DNA from: Massilia sp. BSC265
Lineage (GTDB): Bacteria > Pseudomonadota > Gammaproteobacteria > Burkholderiales > Burkholderiaceae_D
Direction: 5' to 3'
DNA length: 64,000 nt
Assembly: GCF_000740675.1 (NCBI RefSeq)
Contig: NZ_JPXI01000034.1
Coordinates: forward strand, 62,001-126,000
Notes under the pieces: generated by a model
What the model saw: the letters and a program-made list of their open reading frames with translations, nothing else
Told to the model about the DNA's origin: nothing
Database searches by the model: none
Shown here: one piece after another, positions 7,471 to 14,963 of the stretch
How the letters are laid out: every line of letters starts with the position of its first letter
How positions within the stretch are numbered: position 1 is the stretch's first letter
Made by a program: the position numbers and the translations under genes

Positions 7471-8499
7471 TTACTGAACGCGTTTCTCGACGGTGATCTG
7501 CTCGACTTCGACGCGGCGGTTCGGCTCCAGGCAGTCGATCAGTTCCTTGCGCTTGCGCTGGTTGCACTGTACCAGCGGGTTGGCTTCGCCCTTGCCGTAG
7601 GCCTTCAGGCGGTTGCCGTCCACGCCCTTGCTGACCAGGTAGTCGCGTACGGCGTTGGCGCGGCGCTCGGACAGCTTCAGGTTGTACCGTTCCGAACCCA
7701 GGCGGTCGGTGTAGCCGGTGATGTCGACGTCGGTCACGCTCGGGTCGGCCTGCAGGGCGGCAGCGATGTCATCCAGCTTCGGCGACGGCATGATCAGGTC
7801 GGCCTTGTCGAAATCGAACAGCTTGGTCGCTTCGAGGGTGACCTTTTCGAAGCGCGGCGGTGCCGGCGGCGGGGCGACCGGTGCCGGTGCCGGTGCCGGC
7901 GCTTCCGCAACCGGAGCCGGGGCCGGTGCCGGTGCCGGCGGTGCCGGTGGCGGGTTGAAGGCGTAGTTCAGGCCGACGGTCAGGTATTTGTTGTTGGCGC
8001 GGCGGAAGCCGAACTCCTCGTTGTCGCGCAGGAAGCCGCGCACGGCGCGCAGGTCAGCCTGCAGCGACCATTGCGGGGTCAGCGATGCCTGGAAGCCGAG
8101 GCCTGCGGTCAGGAAAGGCGAATTCTTGCCGACATTGCGCAGCGGGTTCTGCACCTTGTCGCGCTCGACGCCCAGGCCCAGCAGCACGAACGGACGGAAG
8201 CGATCGCGCGAGAACATCAGCAGGGCGTCCGCGCCCAGCAGGGTCTGGCGGTAACGGGCAGGACCGTCTTCGAAACGGACCTGGCTGCCGCCGAACTGGA
8301 TGTCCCACATCTGGTTCACGGCCTTGCCGAACTTGAGGCCGCCGCCCCAGTCACGGTCATCGACGCCGAAGCGGGCGTCCGGCTTGGCGTGGATCACGCT
8401 CGGCTGGATATACCACGACGGGTTGATCTCTTGGGCCATGGAGCTGCCGGCCGCGCACAGCAGGGCGGCGGCCAGGGCGATCTTCTTCGTATTATTCAC
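7471..8499 (-). CDS. ompA: OmpA/OprF-type outer membrane porin with peptidoglycan-binding domain
   Basis: The protein has 342 residues. A signal peptide ends at about residue 22. An eight-stranded-type beta barrel spans residues ~23-185 (alternating patterns such as NPSWYIQPSVIHAKP and YLTVGLNYAF). Next is a long Pro/Ala linker (~188-222). The C-terminal OmpA domain carries ITGYTDRLGSERYNLKLSERRANAV and ends LIDCLEPNRRVEVEQI; a Cys pair (VQCNQRKRKELIDC) is present as in the OprF group. It links the outer membrane to peptidoglycan and forms a small pore. The start lies 403 bp from the divergent HTH gene. Confidence 0.9.
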   Translation of the reverse strand: MNNTKKIALAAALLCAAGSSMAQEINPSWYIQPSVIHAKPDARFGVDDRDWGGGLKFGKAVNQMWDIQFGGSQVRFEDGPARYRQTLLGADALLMFSRDRFRPFVLLGLGVERDKVQNPLRNVGKNSPFLTAGLGFQASLTPQWSLQADLRAVRGFLRDNEEFGFRRANNKYLTVGLNYAFNPPPAPPAPAPAPAPVAEAPAPAPAPVAPPPAPPRFEKVTLEATKLFDFDKADLIMPSPKLDDIAAALQADPSVTDVDITGYTDRLGSERYNLKLSERRANAVRDYLVSKGVDGNRLKAYGKGEANPLVQCNQRKRKELIDCLEPNRRVEVEQITVEKRVQ

Positions 8500-8902
8500 A
8501 GGTGACTCCCATAAGGTGAAGGGTTATTGACATCGCATGCCACGGATGTTGGATAAAGACTAACAGTGCAAGTTCCGCAATCTCGGTGCGGTACCGCACC
8601 CAGCATGGACAGACTGTGCAATTTTACAACAGTGGTAAAAATGCCACACGGGCGGGGGTGTGCACCGTATTGGTGCATGGTCTTAAAGATAGGAAACAAG
8701 CATGACGGGTGAGCGTCGGCAAGCAGTCTTATCAATAATGCTTGCAGGAATGGTTCTGAATGTTGGATGGCGCACAGACCGAGGTGTCTGACACAGGCAA
8801 TCTTGAGGCCAGTTAAGCGGAACCGAGGTGTTGTCAGGGTGTCAAACGACACACAGCGACCCGGACCACACAGTCTCACTCTCTAACACGGAGCTCACCA
8901 AT
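8500..8902. other. Divergent intergenic region (403 bp) between ompA and the HTH gene
   Basis: No coding region is supported here. It is AT-richer than its surroundings around 8610-8700. It holds the perfect palindrome at 8585-8600 and, near 8620-8640, a shorter inverted repeat (TTTTAC, 7 nt, GTAAAA). A GGAG site 9 nt before 8903 sets the start of the HTH gene. It must contain the promoters of both genes, but no clear -35/-10 pair could be assigned. Confidence 0.5.
8585..8600. promoter_or_regulatory. Perfect 16-bp palindrome upstream of ompA
   Basis: GGTGCGGTACCGCACC is its own reverse complement. It lies 86 bp upstream of the ompA start and 303 bp before the HTH gene. Position and symmetry fit an operator for a dimeric regulator of ompA. 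Confidence 0.45.
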
Positions 8903-9517
8903 ATGCATGCAACGACCCATCACAACGCGGTGCAAGGCGACATCGGCGCGGTGCACACTTCCAGCAATTCTGCGCTGATCGAACGCGTTCCCCCGCAACC
9001 GACCGAGCGCGCGCCCATTTCGCTGGCGCCGATCGAACGTGTCCGTTCGACCTCGGCCACGCAGCGCCGGATCGAAAACATGCAGAAACTGATCAACGAA
9101 CTGTCGACCCATGAAATGCTGGCCGACGAAATCGCATGGTTCCTGAAGTTCTCGCCGTCGGGCGCACGCAAGTACATCCGTGACCTGCGCGAAGCCGGCG
9201 TCATCGAACTGGCACGCTATATCGAAGGCACCGCCACCTACCTGGGCAAGGCCGTGTACCAGATCTGCCCGGACCAGGAGCGCGTCAAGGCCTTCCTGGC
9301 AGCGATCTGCCAGCCGAAGCGCGAAGGCGCCGCCCCGCGCAAGGAACGCCCGGGCCTGCGCGAGCAGAACATGGCCGGCAGCGGCCGCCATTTCCACATC
9401 CTGGCGGACGACACCCACTACGCGATCCGGGTGAACCGCAGCCCGGTCACCCGCGATCCGCTGGTGGCAGCGCTGTTCGGCCCGGCCCCGAGCCAGACCG
9501 CCAAGGAACGTGCCTGA
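8903..9517 (+). CDS. Winged-helix/HTH DNA-binding protein of unknown role
   Basis: The protein has 204 residues. The first ~55 residues are low-complexity and polar. Residues ~65-125 hold an HTH pattern: MQKLINELSTHEMLADEIAWFLKFSPSGARKYIRDLREAGVIEL, matching a winged-helix in which SPSGARKYIRDLREAG is the recognition helix, followed by a wing (YIEGTATYLGKAVYQI). The C-terminus has no known domain. The ATG at 8903 is preceded by GGAG with 9-nt spacing. A strong terminator follows at 9590. It resembles small HTH proteins that are abundant in Oxalobacteraceae; targets are unknown. The DNA-binding call is moderate. Confidence 0.65.
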   Translation: MHATTHHNAVQGDIGAVHTSSNSALIERVPPQPTERAPISLAPIERVRSTSATQRRIENMQKLINELSTHEMLADEIAWFLKFSPSGARKYIRDLREAGVIELARYIEGTATYLGKAVYQICPDQERVKAFLAAICQPKREGAAPRKERPGLREQNMAGSGRHFHILADDTHYAIRVNRSPVTRDPLVAALFGPAPSQTAKERA

Positions 9518-9589
9518 ATAGGCGCCCCCGGCCGGCCGCGGTAGAGACCCGCGGCAGCAACCGGTCCAGACGATCGCTGTCGTCATTCA

Positions 9590-9617
9590 AGCCGCGCTGA
9601 GCGCGGCTTTTGTTTTT
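9590..9617 (+). terminator. Rho-independent terminator after the HTH gene
   Basis: AGCCGCGC (9590-9597), TGA loop, GCGCGGCT (9601-9608), then TTTGTTTTT. Perfect 8-bp stem, 72 bp after the stop codon. Confidence 0.85.
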
Positions 9618-9748
9618 CATGTTCTGCCTTGTTCACCTACGCCACTTTCAGCTGAACAATTTTTGGCGATGGTGCGTTGAAATCCGGTTAATAATCCCTA
9701 CCTCCCTTCCAATGCGGCCGTGCCGCCGCTCCCAGGAAAGGAAGACCG

Positions 9749-10510
9749 ATGCCAAGCACATTACCGACCGCGGAGTCCCTGCAGGGCACGCCGGTTCCGC
9801 GCGTGACCTTCAAGGCACGCCCCAACGACGAATGGCTGGACATCAGCACGGACGAGCTATTCAAGGGCAAGACCGTGGTCGTGTTCTCGCTGCCCGGCGC
9901 CTTCACGCCCACCTGTTCCTCGACCCACCTGCCGCGCTATAACGAGCTGGCGCCTGTGTTTCGCGAGAACGGCGTCGACGAGATTGTCTGCATCTCCGTC
10001 AACGACGCCTTCGTGATGAACCAGTGGAAGATGGGGCAGGATGCGGGCAACATCACTGTCATCCCGGACGGCAACGGCGACTTCACCGAGGGCATGGGCA
10101 TGCTGGTCGACAAGCGCGACCTCGGTTTTGGCAAGCGCTCCTGGCGCTACTCGATGCTGGTCAAGGACGGGATAATCGACAAAATCTTCATCGAGCCGCA
10201 GCGCGAAGGGGACCCCTTCGAGGTTTCGGACGCGGATACGATGCTGAGCCATATCAATCCGAATGCGAAGATTCCCGAGCCAGTGGTCATGTTTTCCCGT
10301 CCCGGCTGCCCGCATTGTGCGCGCGCCAAGGCCGCGCTGCGGGAGAATGGCATCGTGTTCACCGAGATTTCGGAAGACCAGAAAATCACGACGAGCGTGC
10401 TGCGCGGCCTGACCGGCCGTCTCACCTGGCCGCAGGTATTCGTGGGCGGCAGGCTGATCGGCGGGGCCGACGAGGTGCAGGCCTGGATCGCATCCTTACA
10501 GGAAGCCTGA
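9749..10510 (+). CDS. Peroxiredoxin-glutaredoxin fusion (Prx5-Grx hybrid peroxidase)
   Basis: The protein has 253 residues. Residues 1-165 form a Prx5-type peroxiredoxin with the motif [12 protein letters not shown] and peroxidatic Cys56. Residues ~175-253 form a glutaredoxin with CPHC at 187-190, the cis-Pro segment [10 protein letters not shown] and GGADEVQAW. Such hybrids, as in Haemophilus influenzae PGdx, reduce alkyl peroxides and H2O2 with glutathione in one polypeptide, so no separate reductant is needed. Cytoplasmic. The mtfA stop-start junction follows after one base, suggesting co-transcription. No OxyR gene is nearby. Confidence 0.92.
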   Translation: MPSTLPTAESLQGTPVPRVTFKARPNDEWLDISTDELFKGKTVVVFSLPGAFTPTCSSTHLPRYNELAPVFRENGVDEIVCISVNDAFVMNQWKMGQDAGNITVIPDGNGDFTEGMGMLVDKRDLGFGKRSWRYSMLVKDGIIDKIFIEPQREGDPFEVSDADTMLSHINPNAKIPEPVVMFSRPGCPHCARAKAALRENGIVFTEISEDQKITTSVLRGLTGRLTWPQVFVGGRLIGGADEVQAWIASLQEA

Positions 10511-10511
10511 G

Positions 10512-11414
10512 ATGGAAGGCATCATTGCCGGCCTCATCGGGGCCGGAGTGCTGGCGGCATGGCTGTTGCCGAAGCTGCGCCTGCGCCGCGCACTGGCGCG
10601 TCCGCTGGCGCCGCAGTTGCTCGCCATCCTCGAGCGTAACCTTGCCCAGTACGCCCGCATGGACGAGGAGCAGCAGCGGCGGCTGCAGCGCCTGGTCCAG
10701 CAGTTCCTGCACGAGAAATCCTTTGTCGGCTGCGCCGGCCTCGAGGTCACCGACGAGATGCGCGTGACCATCGCGGCCCAGGCCTGCATGCTGGTGCTGG
10801 GGCGGGCCGGCGATGCCAGTCCGGCGATCCTTTATCCCACGCTGCACGCGGTGCTGGTCTATCCCGGTGCCTTCCTGGTGCCGCGCCGCGAGGTCGATGC
10901 CGCCGGCGTCGTCACCGAGCAGCGCCAGGACCTGCTGGGCGAATCCTGGGGCGACGGCCGCGTGATCCTTTCCTGGGATCACGTGCGGCGCGCCGATTCG
11001 GACGCGCCGCCACCCGGGGCGCCGGCCGACCACAATGTCGTCCTGCACGAGTTCGCCCACCAGCTCGACAGTGAATCGGGCGACACCAATGGTGCACCCT
11101 ACCTGGGCAGCACCGAGCGCTACCGCAGATGGGCCGAGGTCCTGTCGCGCAACTTTGCCGCGTTGCAGCGTGACGCGATGTGGGGACAGCGCGGGGTACT
11201 CGACCATTACGGGGCCAGCAGCCCGGCTGAGTTCTTCGCCGTGGCGACCGAAAGCTTTTTCGAACAGCCCTGGAAATTGTCCGCGCGCCACCCGGACCTG
11301 TACGAGGAATTCCTGAAATACTTCCGGGTCGACCCGCGCGACTGGGTCGCCGAGCCCCTGCCGGTGTTCGACGAACCCTTCAGTAACGAAATTGTCTATG
11401 GTCAGTGGCGGTAG
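10512..11414 (+). CDS. mtfA: MtfA-type zinc metallopeptidase (M90 family)
   Basis: The protein has 300 residues. It carries the MtfA zinc signature VVLHEFAHQLD (His179, Glu180, His183) and the downstream SSPAEFFAVATESFFEQP segment that supplies the third ligand. In E. coli MtfA is a cytosolic aminopeptidase that binds the Mlc repressor and modulates sugar-PTS genes. Here an N-terminal hydrophobic stretch (IIAGLIGAGVLAAWLLP) suggests membrane association, as in many betaproteobacterial members. The gene begins one base after the preceding stop. The zinc site is complete, so the enzyme should be active; the Mlc link is not implied here. Confidence 0.88.
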   Translation: MEGIIAGLIGAGVLAAWLLPKLRLRRALARPLAPQLLAILERNLAQYARMDEEQQRRLQRLVQQFLHEKSFVGCAGLEVTDEMRVTIAAQACMLVLGRAGDASPAILYPTLHAVLVYPGAFLVPRREVDAAGVVTEQRQDLLGESWGDGRVILSWDHVRRADSDAPPPGAPADHNVVLHEFAHQLDSESGDTNGAPYLGSTERYRRWAEVLSRNFAALQRDAMWGQRGVLDHYGASSPAEFFAVATESFFEQPWKLSARHPDLYEEFLKYFRVDPRDWVAEPLPVFDEPFSNEIVYGQWR

Positions 11415-11489
11415 TCTGCGTGCGCCTCCGTACAGAGCAAGACAGCAGCGGCGGGCATAGTTGAGCAAAACAATCCAGGAGAAAGCCTT

Positions 11490-12047
11490 ATGTCCACAAT
11501 TATTGCAGGGCGTTTCCAGCTTCAGGATGACGTCGACCGTGCGCGCCGCGCGTTGGCCGAGGCGGGTTTCGACAACAGCCGCATCAGCGGGTTCTACCTG
11601 AGCCAGCCGGGCCAGCACGACCAGACCCCCCTCGGCGGCGACCACTTGCAGTCACCCGGCGCCAAGGAGACGCCGAAAGGCGTGGTCGAAGGCGTGGCCA
11701 CCGGCGGGGCGATCGGCGCCGTGGTCGGCGCTGCCACCGCGCCCGTCACTGGGCCGCTCGGCCCGGTCGTCGGCGGCCTGCTGGGCGGCCACGTCGGCTC
11801 GCTGTTCAGCTTCTCGAAGATGAAGGAGCGCGGCGAGCCGGAAGAGGGCAGTAGCGAGAACCGCGTGCCGCCGCGCGAAGCGGGCATGCTGGTGGCCGTT
11901 GCTTTCGATGACGCCGGCATGGCGGACCGCGCGGTCGACGTGCTGCGCCAGCTTGGCGCCCACCACATCGAGCGTGCCGAGGGCAATATCGTGGACGGCG
12001 ACTGGGCCGATTTCGATCCCAGCAGCCGCCCCGAGCTCGTTGCCTGA
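11490..12047 (+). CDS. Glycine-zipper-containing general-stress-like protein
   Basis: The protein has 185 residues in three parts. The N-terminal ~45 residues (IAGRFQLQDDVDRARRALAEAGF) look like the YflT/general stress protein 17M ferredoxin-like half-fold, which senses nothing known. A Gly-zipper membrane segment (residues ~68-110: EGVATGGAIGAVVGAATAPV, LGPVVGGLLGGHVGSLF) follows. The C-terminal part (MLVAVAFDDAGMADRAVDVLRQLGAHHIERAEG) repeats the first fold. The family is found next to stress genes in many betaproteobacteria. GGAGAAAG lies upstream of the ATG. A stress role is inference. Confidence 0.65.
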   Translation: MSTIIAGRFQLQDDVDRARRALAEAGFDNSRISGFYLSQPGQHDQTPLGGDHLQSPGAKETPKGVVEGVATGGAIGAVVGAATAPVTGPLGPVVGGLLGGHVGSLFSFSKMKERGEPEEGSSENRVPPREAGMLVAVAFDDAGMADRAVDVLRQLGAHHIERAEGNIVDGDWADFDPSSRPELVA

Positions 12048-12061
12048 AGGGCGGGCCTCGC

Positions 12062-12110
12062 TTGATCCTGGTCAACAAGGCTCAGGGACCGCTTCCCTAC
12101 ACTCGGTAGA
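12062..12110 (+). promoter_or_regulatory. FNR/Anr-type box with class II promoter for the PhaB-like reductase
   Basis: TTGAT-CCTG-GTCAA (12062-12075) matches the FNR/Anr consensus TTGAT-N4-ATCAA except for one base that is common in Anr sites. TACACT at 12098-12103 is a plausible -10. If so, transcription starts near 12110 and the box is centred at -41.5, the classical class II activating position. This predicts induction under low oxygen. No fnr gene lies in the window. Confidence 0.55.
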
Positions 12111-12121
12111 ACGCATCCCGA

Positions 12122-12143
12122 GGATAGCCCCCATGGGCTGTCC
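12122..12143 (+). other. Leader hairpin of the PhaB-like gene
   Basis: GGATAGCCC (12122-12130), loop CCAT, GGGCTGTCC (12135-12143): a 9-bp RNA stem with one G-U pair, about +13 to +34 of the predicted transcript and ~37 nt before the start codon. It could stabilise the mRNA or be an old terminator; there is no T tract. Confidence 0.35.
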
Positions 12144-12180
12144 TTGAAGGATGCCGTATACCAAGACCAAGGGATTCCTC

Positions 12181-12924
12181 ATGAGCAAACGCGTCGCCCT
12201 CGTCACCGGGGGCATGGGCGGTCTCGGCACGGCCTTGTGCCGCCGCCTGCATCTCGACGGTTTCATCGTCGCCGCCACCTTTTCTCCGTCCAACCACCAT
12301 CACCCCGAATGGCTGGCCGGCCACCGCCGCGACGGCATGGAATTCGTCGCGGTCGAGGCCGACGTGGCCGACTTCGAGGGTGCAGGCCGCGCCGTCCAGC
12401 GGCTGCTCGCGCGCCTTGGGCGCATCGACGTGCTCGTCAACAATGCCGGCCTGGTGCGTGACAGCAGCATGTGCAGCATGGGCCTGGACGACTGGCACGC
12501 GGTCATGGGCGTCAACCTCGACGGCGCCTTCAACATGGCCCGCCATACGATCGAGCCGATGGTGGCGCAGCGCTGGGGGCGCATCGTGAACATCGGGGCC
12601 GTCAACGCACAGCGCGGCGCCATCGGCCAAGCCAATTACGCGGCCGCCAAGGCCGGCCTGCACGGCCTGACCATGGCCCTGGCCCTGGAGTCGGCGCGCC
12701 ACGGTGTCACCGTCAACACGGTCTCGCCGGGCTATCTCGACACCCGGATGATGCACGACATGCCGCCGCACGTGCTGCACGAGCGGATCCTGCCGCAAAT
12801 CCCGGTGGGACGGCTGGGCCAGCCCGGCGAGGTCGCGGCGATGGTGTCCTGGCTGGTGTCGGAGACCGCGGGCTTCGTCACGGGGGCCAACCTGGCGATC
12901 AATGGCGGGCAGCACATGTGTTGA
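12181..12924 (+). CDS. PhaB-like acetoacetyl-CoA reductase homologue lacking the catalytic Ser
   Basis: The protein has 247 residues, an SDR enzyme with the closest look to acetoacetyl-CoA reductase PhaB (NADPH reduction of acetoacetyl-CoA to 3-hydroxybutyryl-CoA in PHB synthesis). Visible are TGGMGGLG (cofactor loop), NNAG, YAAAK (Tyr153, Lys157) and NTVSPGYLDT, all aligning in register with PhaB. The NISSVNGQ segment is NIGAVNAQ here, so the catalytic Ser140 is Ala. The start at 12181 gives MSKRVALVTGG; an upstream in-frame ATG at 12151 would add ten atypical residues. No phaC or phaA adjoins. It is a PhaB relative that may have altered chemistry. Confidence 0.8.
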   Translation: MSKRVALVTGGMGGLGTALCRRLHLDGFIVAATFSPSNHHHPEWLAGHRRDGMEFVAVEADVADFEGAGRAVQRLLARLGRIDVLVNNAGLVRDSSMCSMGLDDWHAVMGVNLDGAFNMARHTIEPMVAQRWGRIVNIGAVNAQRGAIGQANYAAAKAGLHGLTMALALESARHGVTVNTVSPGYLDTRMMHDMPPHVLHERILPQIPVGRLGQPGEVAAMVSWLVSETAGFVTGANLAINGGQHMC

Positions 12925-12932
12925 CGGTCGTC

Positions 12933-12949
12933 GGAGGCAGCGCGCCTCC
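12933..12949. terminator. Weak hairpin between convergent genes
   Basis: GGAGGC (12933-12938) and GCCTCC (12944-12949) with a 5-nt loop, followed by CGTTT, in the 56-bp gap between the PhaB-like gene and the minus-strand 12981 gene. Short stem; weak support. Confidence 0.3.
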
Positions 12950-12980
12950 CGTTTCGCCGCCCCATGGCTGGTCCCGGATT

Positions 12981-13532
12981 TCAGCCTGCCCTTGCCGGCG
13001 GCTTCGGCTTGAGCGCATTGAGCGCCTTGCCGTGCTTCTCGATCTTGTCGATGGCCGCCAGAATGGTCACGGGCTGGCCGGTCGCGGCGGCGCCGGCCAG
13101 GGCCAGCAGGCCGCCGACCAGGCCCGTCACTTCGCCGATGACGCCGATCTTGCGGATCTTCTCGGCGGCATCGGCGGTGAGCTTGACGAGGTGGGCCTGC
13201 TGCTTGCCGAGGCCCTTCACGATGAGGGTGGCGGCGTCGGCGTAAAGGCCGTTGGCGCGCTGGCGCAGCAGGACTTCGTCGTCGAACAGGGCGCGGGCGC
13301 TGGCCTGCACTTTTTCCGGCACCGCCCCGCCGCCATAGCTGCGGATCTCCTTCATCACGCGCTCGTGGATACGGTCGGCGCAGGCCGACAGGTGGTCGGC
13401 CAGCTCGACGATTTTCTCGGTGCTGGACAGCGCGGTGCCAGGCGTGTCTGCCGGGGCTTTGGCGGCATCCGGCTCGTCCGCGGAGGGACTGGCGGTGCTT
13501 GCGCTGCGGGAACGGGTCGGGGGCCTAGCCAT
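12981..13532 (-). CDS. Unknown helical protein with C-terminal hydrophobic segment
   Basis: The protein has 183 residues. The first ~35 are Ser/Pro/Ala-rich and probably disordered. Residues ~38-125 are amphipathic helix (STEKIVELADHLSACADRIHERVMKEI). A Gly/Ala hydrophobic segment (GEVTGLVGGLLALAGAAATG, ~133-152) could be a membrane hairpin. The tail is basic. TAGGAGG sits just upstream of the ATG. A lipoprotein gene lies 28 bp upstream in the same direction, so the two likely form an operon. I do not recognise the family. Confidence 0.55.
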   Translation of the reverse strand: MARPPTRSRSASTASPSADEPDAAKAPADTPGTALSSTEKIVELADHLSACADRIHERVMKEIRSYGGGAVPEKVQASARALFDDEVLLRQRANGLYADAATLIVKGLGKQQAHLVKLTADAAEKIRKIGVIGEVTGLVGGLLALAGAAATGQPVTILAAIDKIEKHGKALNALKPKPPARAG

Positions 13533-13560
13533 GTGTCCTCCTATTGGAACCTATGGGTTC

Positions 13561-14430
13561 TCAGTCGCCGGACAGCCCGTCGCGGATGGTGCGCAGGTCA
13601 CGTCCGTAGTTGGCCAGCAGGCGCCGGATTTCCGTGTCCGACAGCTTGCCGAGGTTCTCGCGCATCTTCTGGTGTCCCAGCGCCACCTTGGTCAGGCCCT
13701 GCAGGGCGAGCTCGTAGCGGCGGTCGACCAGCTTGTATTCGCTGGCCTTGTTCAGGTAATGCACCTTGGCGAGCGTCACCAGCATGCGGTCCGAGTTGCG
13801 CGTCGAGAACGGGATCTCGACATCGAAGATGCCGAGAATCGTCTTTTTCTCATTCTCGTTGGTCTTGTAGTAGAGGCGGGTGAGCGAGATCATGGCGTCC
13901 AGCAGCACCTGCACGTCTGCATCGCCGTCGCGCACCATGGTTTCCACGCTGCGGTTCTGGTAGCCGGAGGCGATCACGCGCGTCAGCAGCCGGGTCAGGC
14001 CGGTATAGGCGGTGATGTGGCGCTGCTGCAGGCCTGACTCGGCATTTGCCTTGAGCCCGTTGCCGAGGTCGTCGATGCGGTCGGACAGGTCGTAACGCGC
14101 ATCGCCGGCAAGCAGGCTCAGGGTCTGCATGTAGAGCACCAGGGTCTTCTGGATGGCGATGAAGTCTTCGAACACTGCCTTGCGCTTGGCGTCGTTCTCC
14201 CGCGCCAGCTTGTCGGCGGCGGGGGACAGGTAGGGCTGTTCGCGCTCGTAGGTGTCGCGGTAGCGGCGCGCCAGTTCGGCGTAGCCACCCAGTCGTGCCG
14301 AGGCATCGGCGAATTCGCGTACCTCCTGCAGGCTGACCGGACCGCCGGTGGTCGTCCCGCAGCCGCCCAGCAGCAGGCCGCACACGAGCGGGAGGATGAC
14401 AAGCAGACGGATCGAAAGATGTCGCAGCAT
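13561..14430 (-). CDS. Unknown helical lipoprotein
   Basis: The protein has 289 residues. The lipoprotein signal MLRHLSIRLLVILPLVCGLLLGGC has its lipobox Cys at 24, so it is exported and lipidated. The rest is helix-rich and charged with no recognised domain; landmarks are KTLVLYMQTLSLLAGDARYDL and LTRVIASGYQNRSVETMVRDGD. It is the first gene of a probable two-gene minus-strand operon with the 12981 gene (28-bp gap). Partnership of a lipoprotein with a cytosolic or membrane helical protein is the only functional hint. Confidence 0.6.
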   Translation of the reverse strand: MLRHLSIRLLVILPLVCGLLLGGCGTTTGGPVSLQEVREFADASARLGGYAELARRYRDTYEREQPYLSPAADKLARENDAKRKAVFEDFIAIQKTLVLYMQTLSLLAGDARYDLSDRIDDLGNGLKANAESGLQQRHITAYTGLTRLLTRVIASGYQNRSVETMVRDGDADVQVLLDAMISLTRLYYKTNENEKKTILGIFDVEIPFSTRNSDRMLVTLAKVHYLNKASEYKLVDRRYELALQGLTKVALGHQKMRENLGKLSDTEIRRLLANYGRDLRTIRDGLSGD

Positions 14431-14555
14431 GGGGTCCTTTCTGGCCCGGGGAGCGGCCCGAAAGTCCCCATTGTTTCAAACTCCGTGCAGCCAAGTCTTG
14501 CTTGCGGTCAAGTGCCTGAGATTACACAAGCGGACTTCAGCGCTTATTTCACCGC

Positions 14556-14921
14556 CTATTCGACCTTGGCGCGGTCGAAATGCGGATTCTGGATCACGCC
14601 GAACAGGTTGCCGTAGGGATCGCGTACGGTGGCGACGCGGATGCCGCCGCCGACGTCCTCCACCGGCGACGCCACTTCCGCGCCCAGGGCGCCCAGGCGC
14701 GCCACCTCGGCGTCGATGTCCTGCGTGCCCCAGTAGGCGGTGGCACCGGCGCTGCCCGGCTCACCGTCGGGGATCAGGCCCAGCTCGAAACCGCCGACCT
14801 CGAAGCCGACGTAGAAGGCCTCGTTGAAGTAGGGGCCCTTGCCAAGGACCTGTTCGTACCAGGCGGTCGCTTCAGACAGGTTGGTGACGGGGTAGATTAC
14901 GGTGCGCAATCCCTGGATCAT
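14556..14921 (-). CDS. VOC-family (glyoxalase/bleomycin-resistance fold) protein
   Basis: The protein has 121 residues, the usual size for one VOC unit. It shows the paired beta-alpha-beta-beta-beta modules: LRTVIYPVTNLSEATAWYEQVLG...FELGLIPDG and TAYWGTQDIDAEVARLGALGAEV...ATVRDPYGNLFGVIQNPHF. The DPYGNLFG motif near the end is typical. Such proteins bind a metal and act as isomerases, lyases or antibiotic-binding proteins; the substrate cannot be predicted. It is 42 bp from the hyi-like gene, on the same strand and downstream of it, so the two may be co-transcribed. Confidence 0.82.
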   Translation of the reverse strand: MIQGLRTVIYPVTNLSEATAWYEQVLGKGPYFNEAFYVGFEVGGFELGLIPDGEPGSAGATAYWGTQDIDAEVARLGALGAEVASPVEDVGGGIRVATVRDPYGNLFGVIQNPHFDRAKVE

Positions 14922-14963
14922 CGTGGCTCCTCGGCGGGTAAAACCTTGATGCTGCCCGAGTGT

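Noticed and set aside
7861..7960. Gly/Ala/Pro codon repeats considered as a tandem DNA repeat.
   Set aside because: They encode the Pro/Ala linker of OmpA, which is normal for this family.
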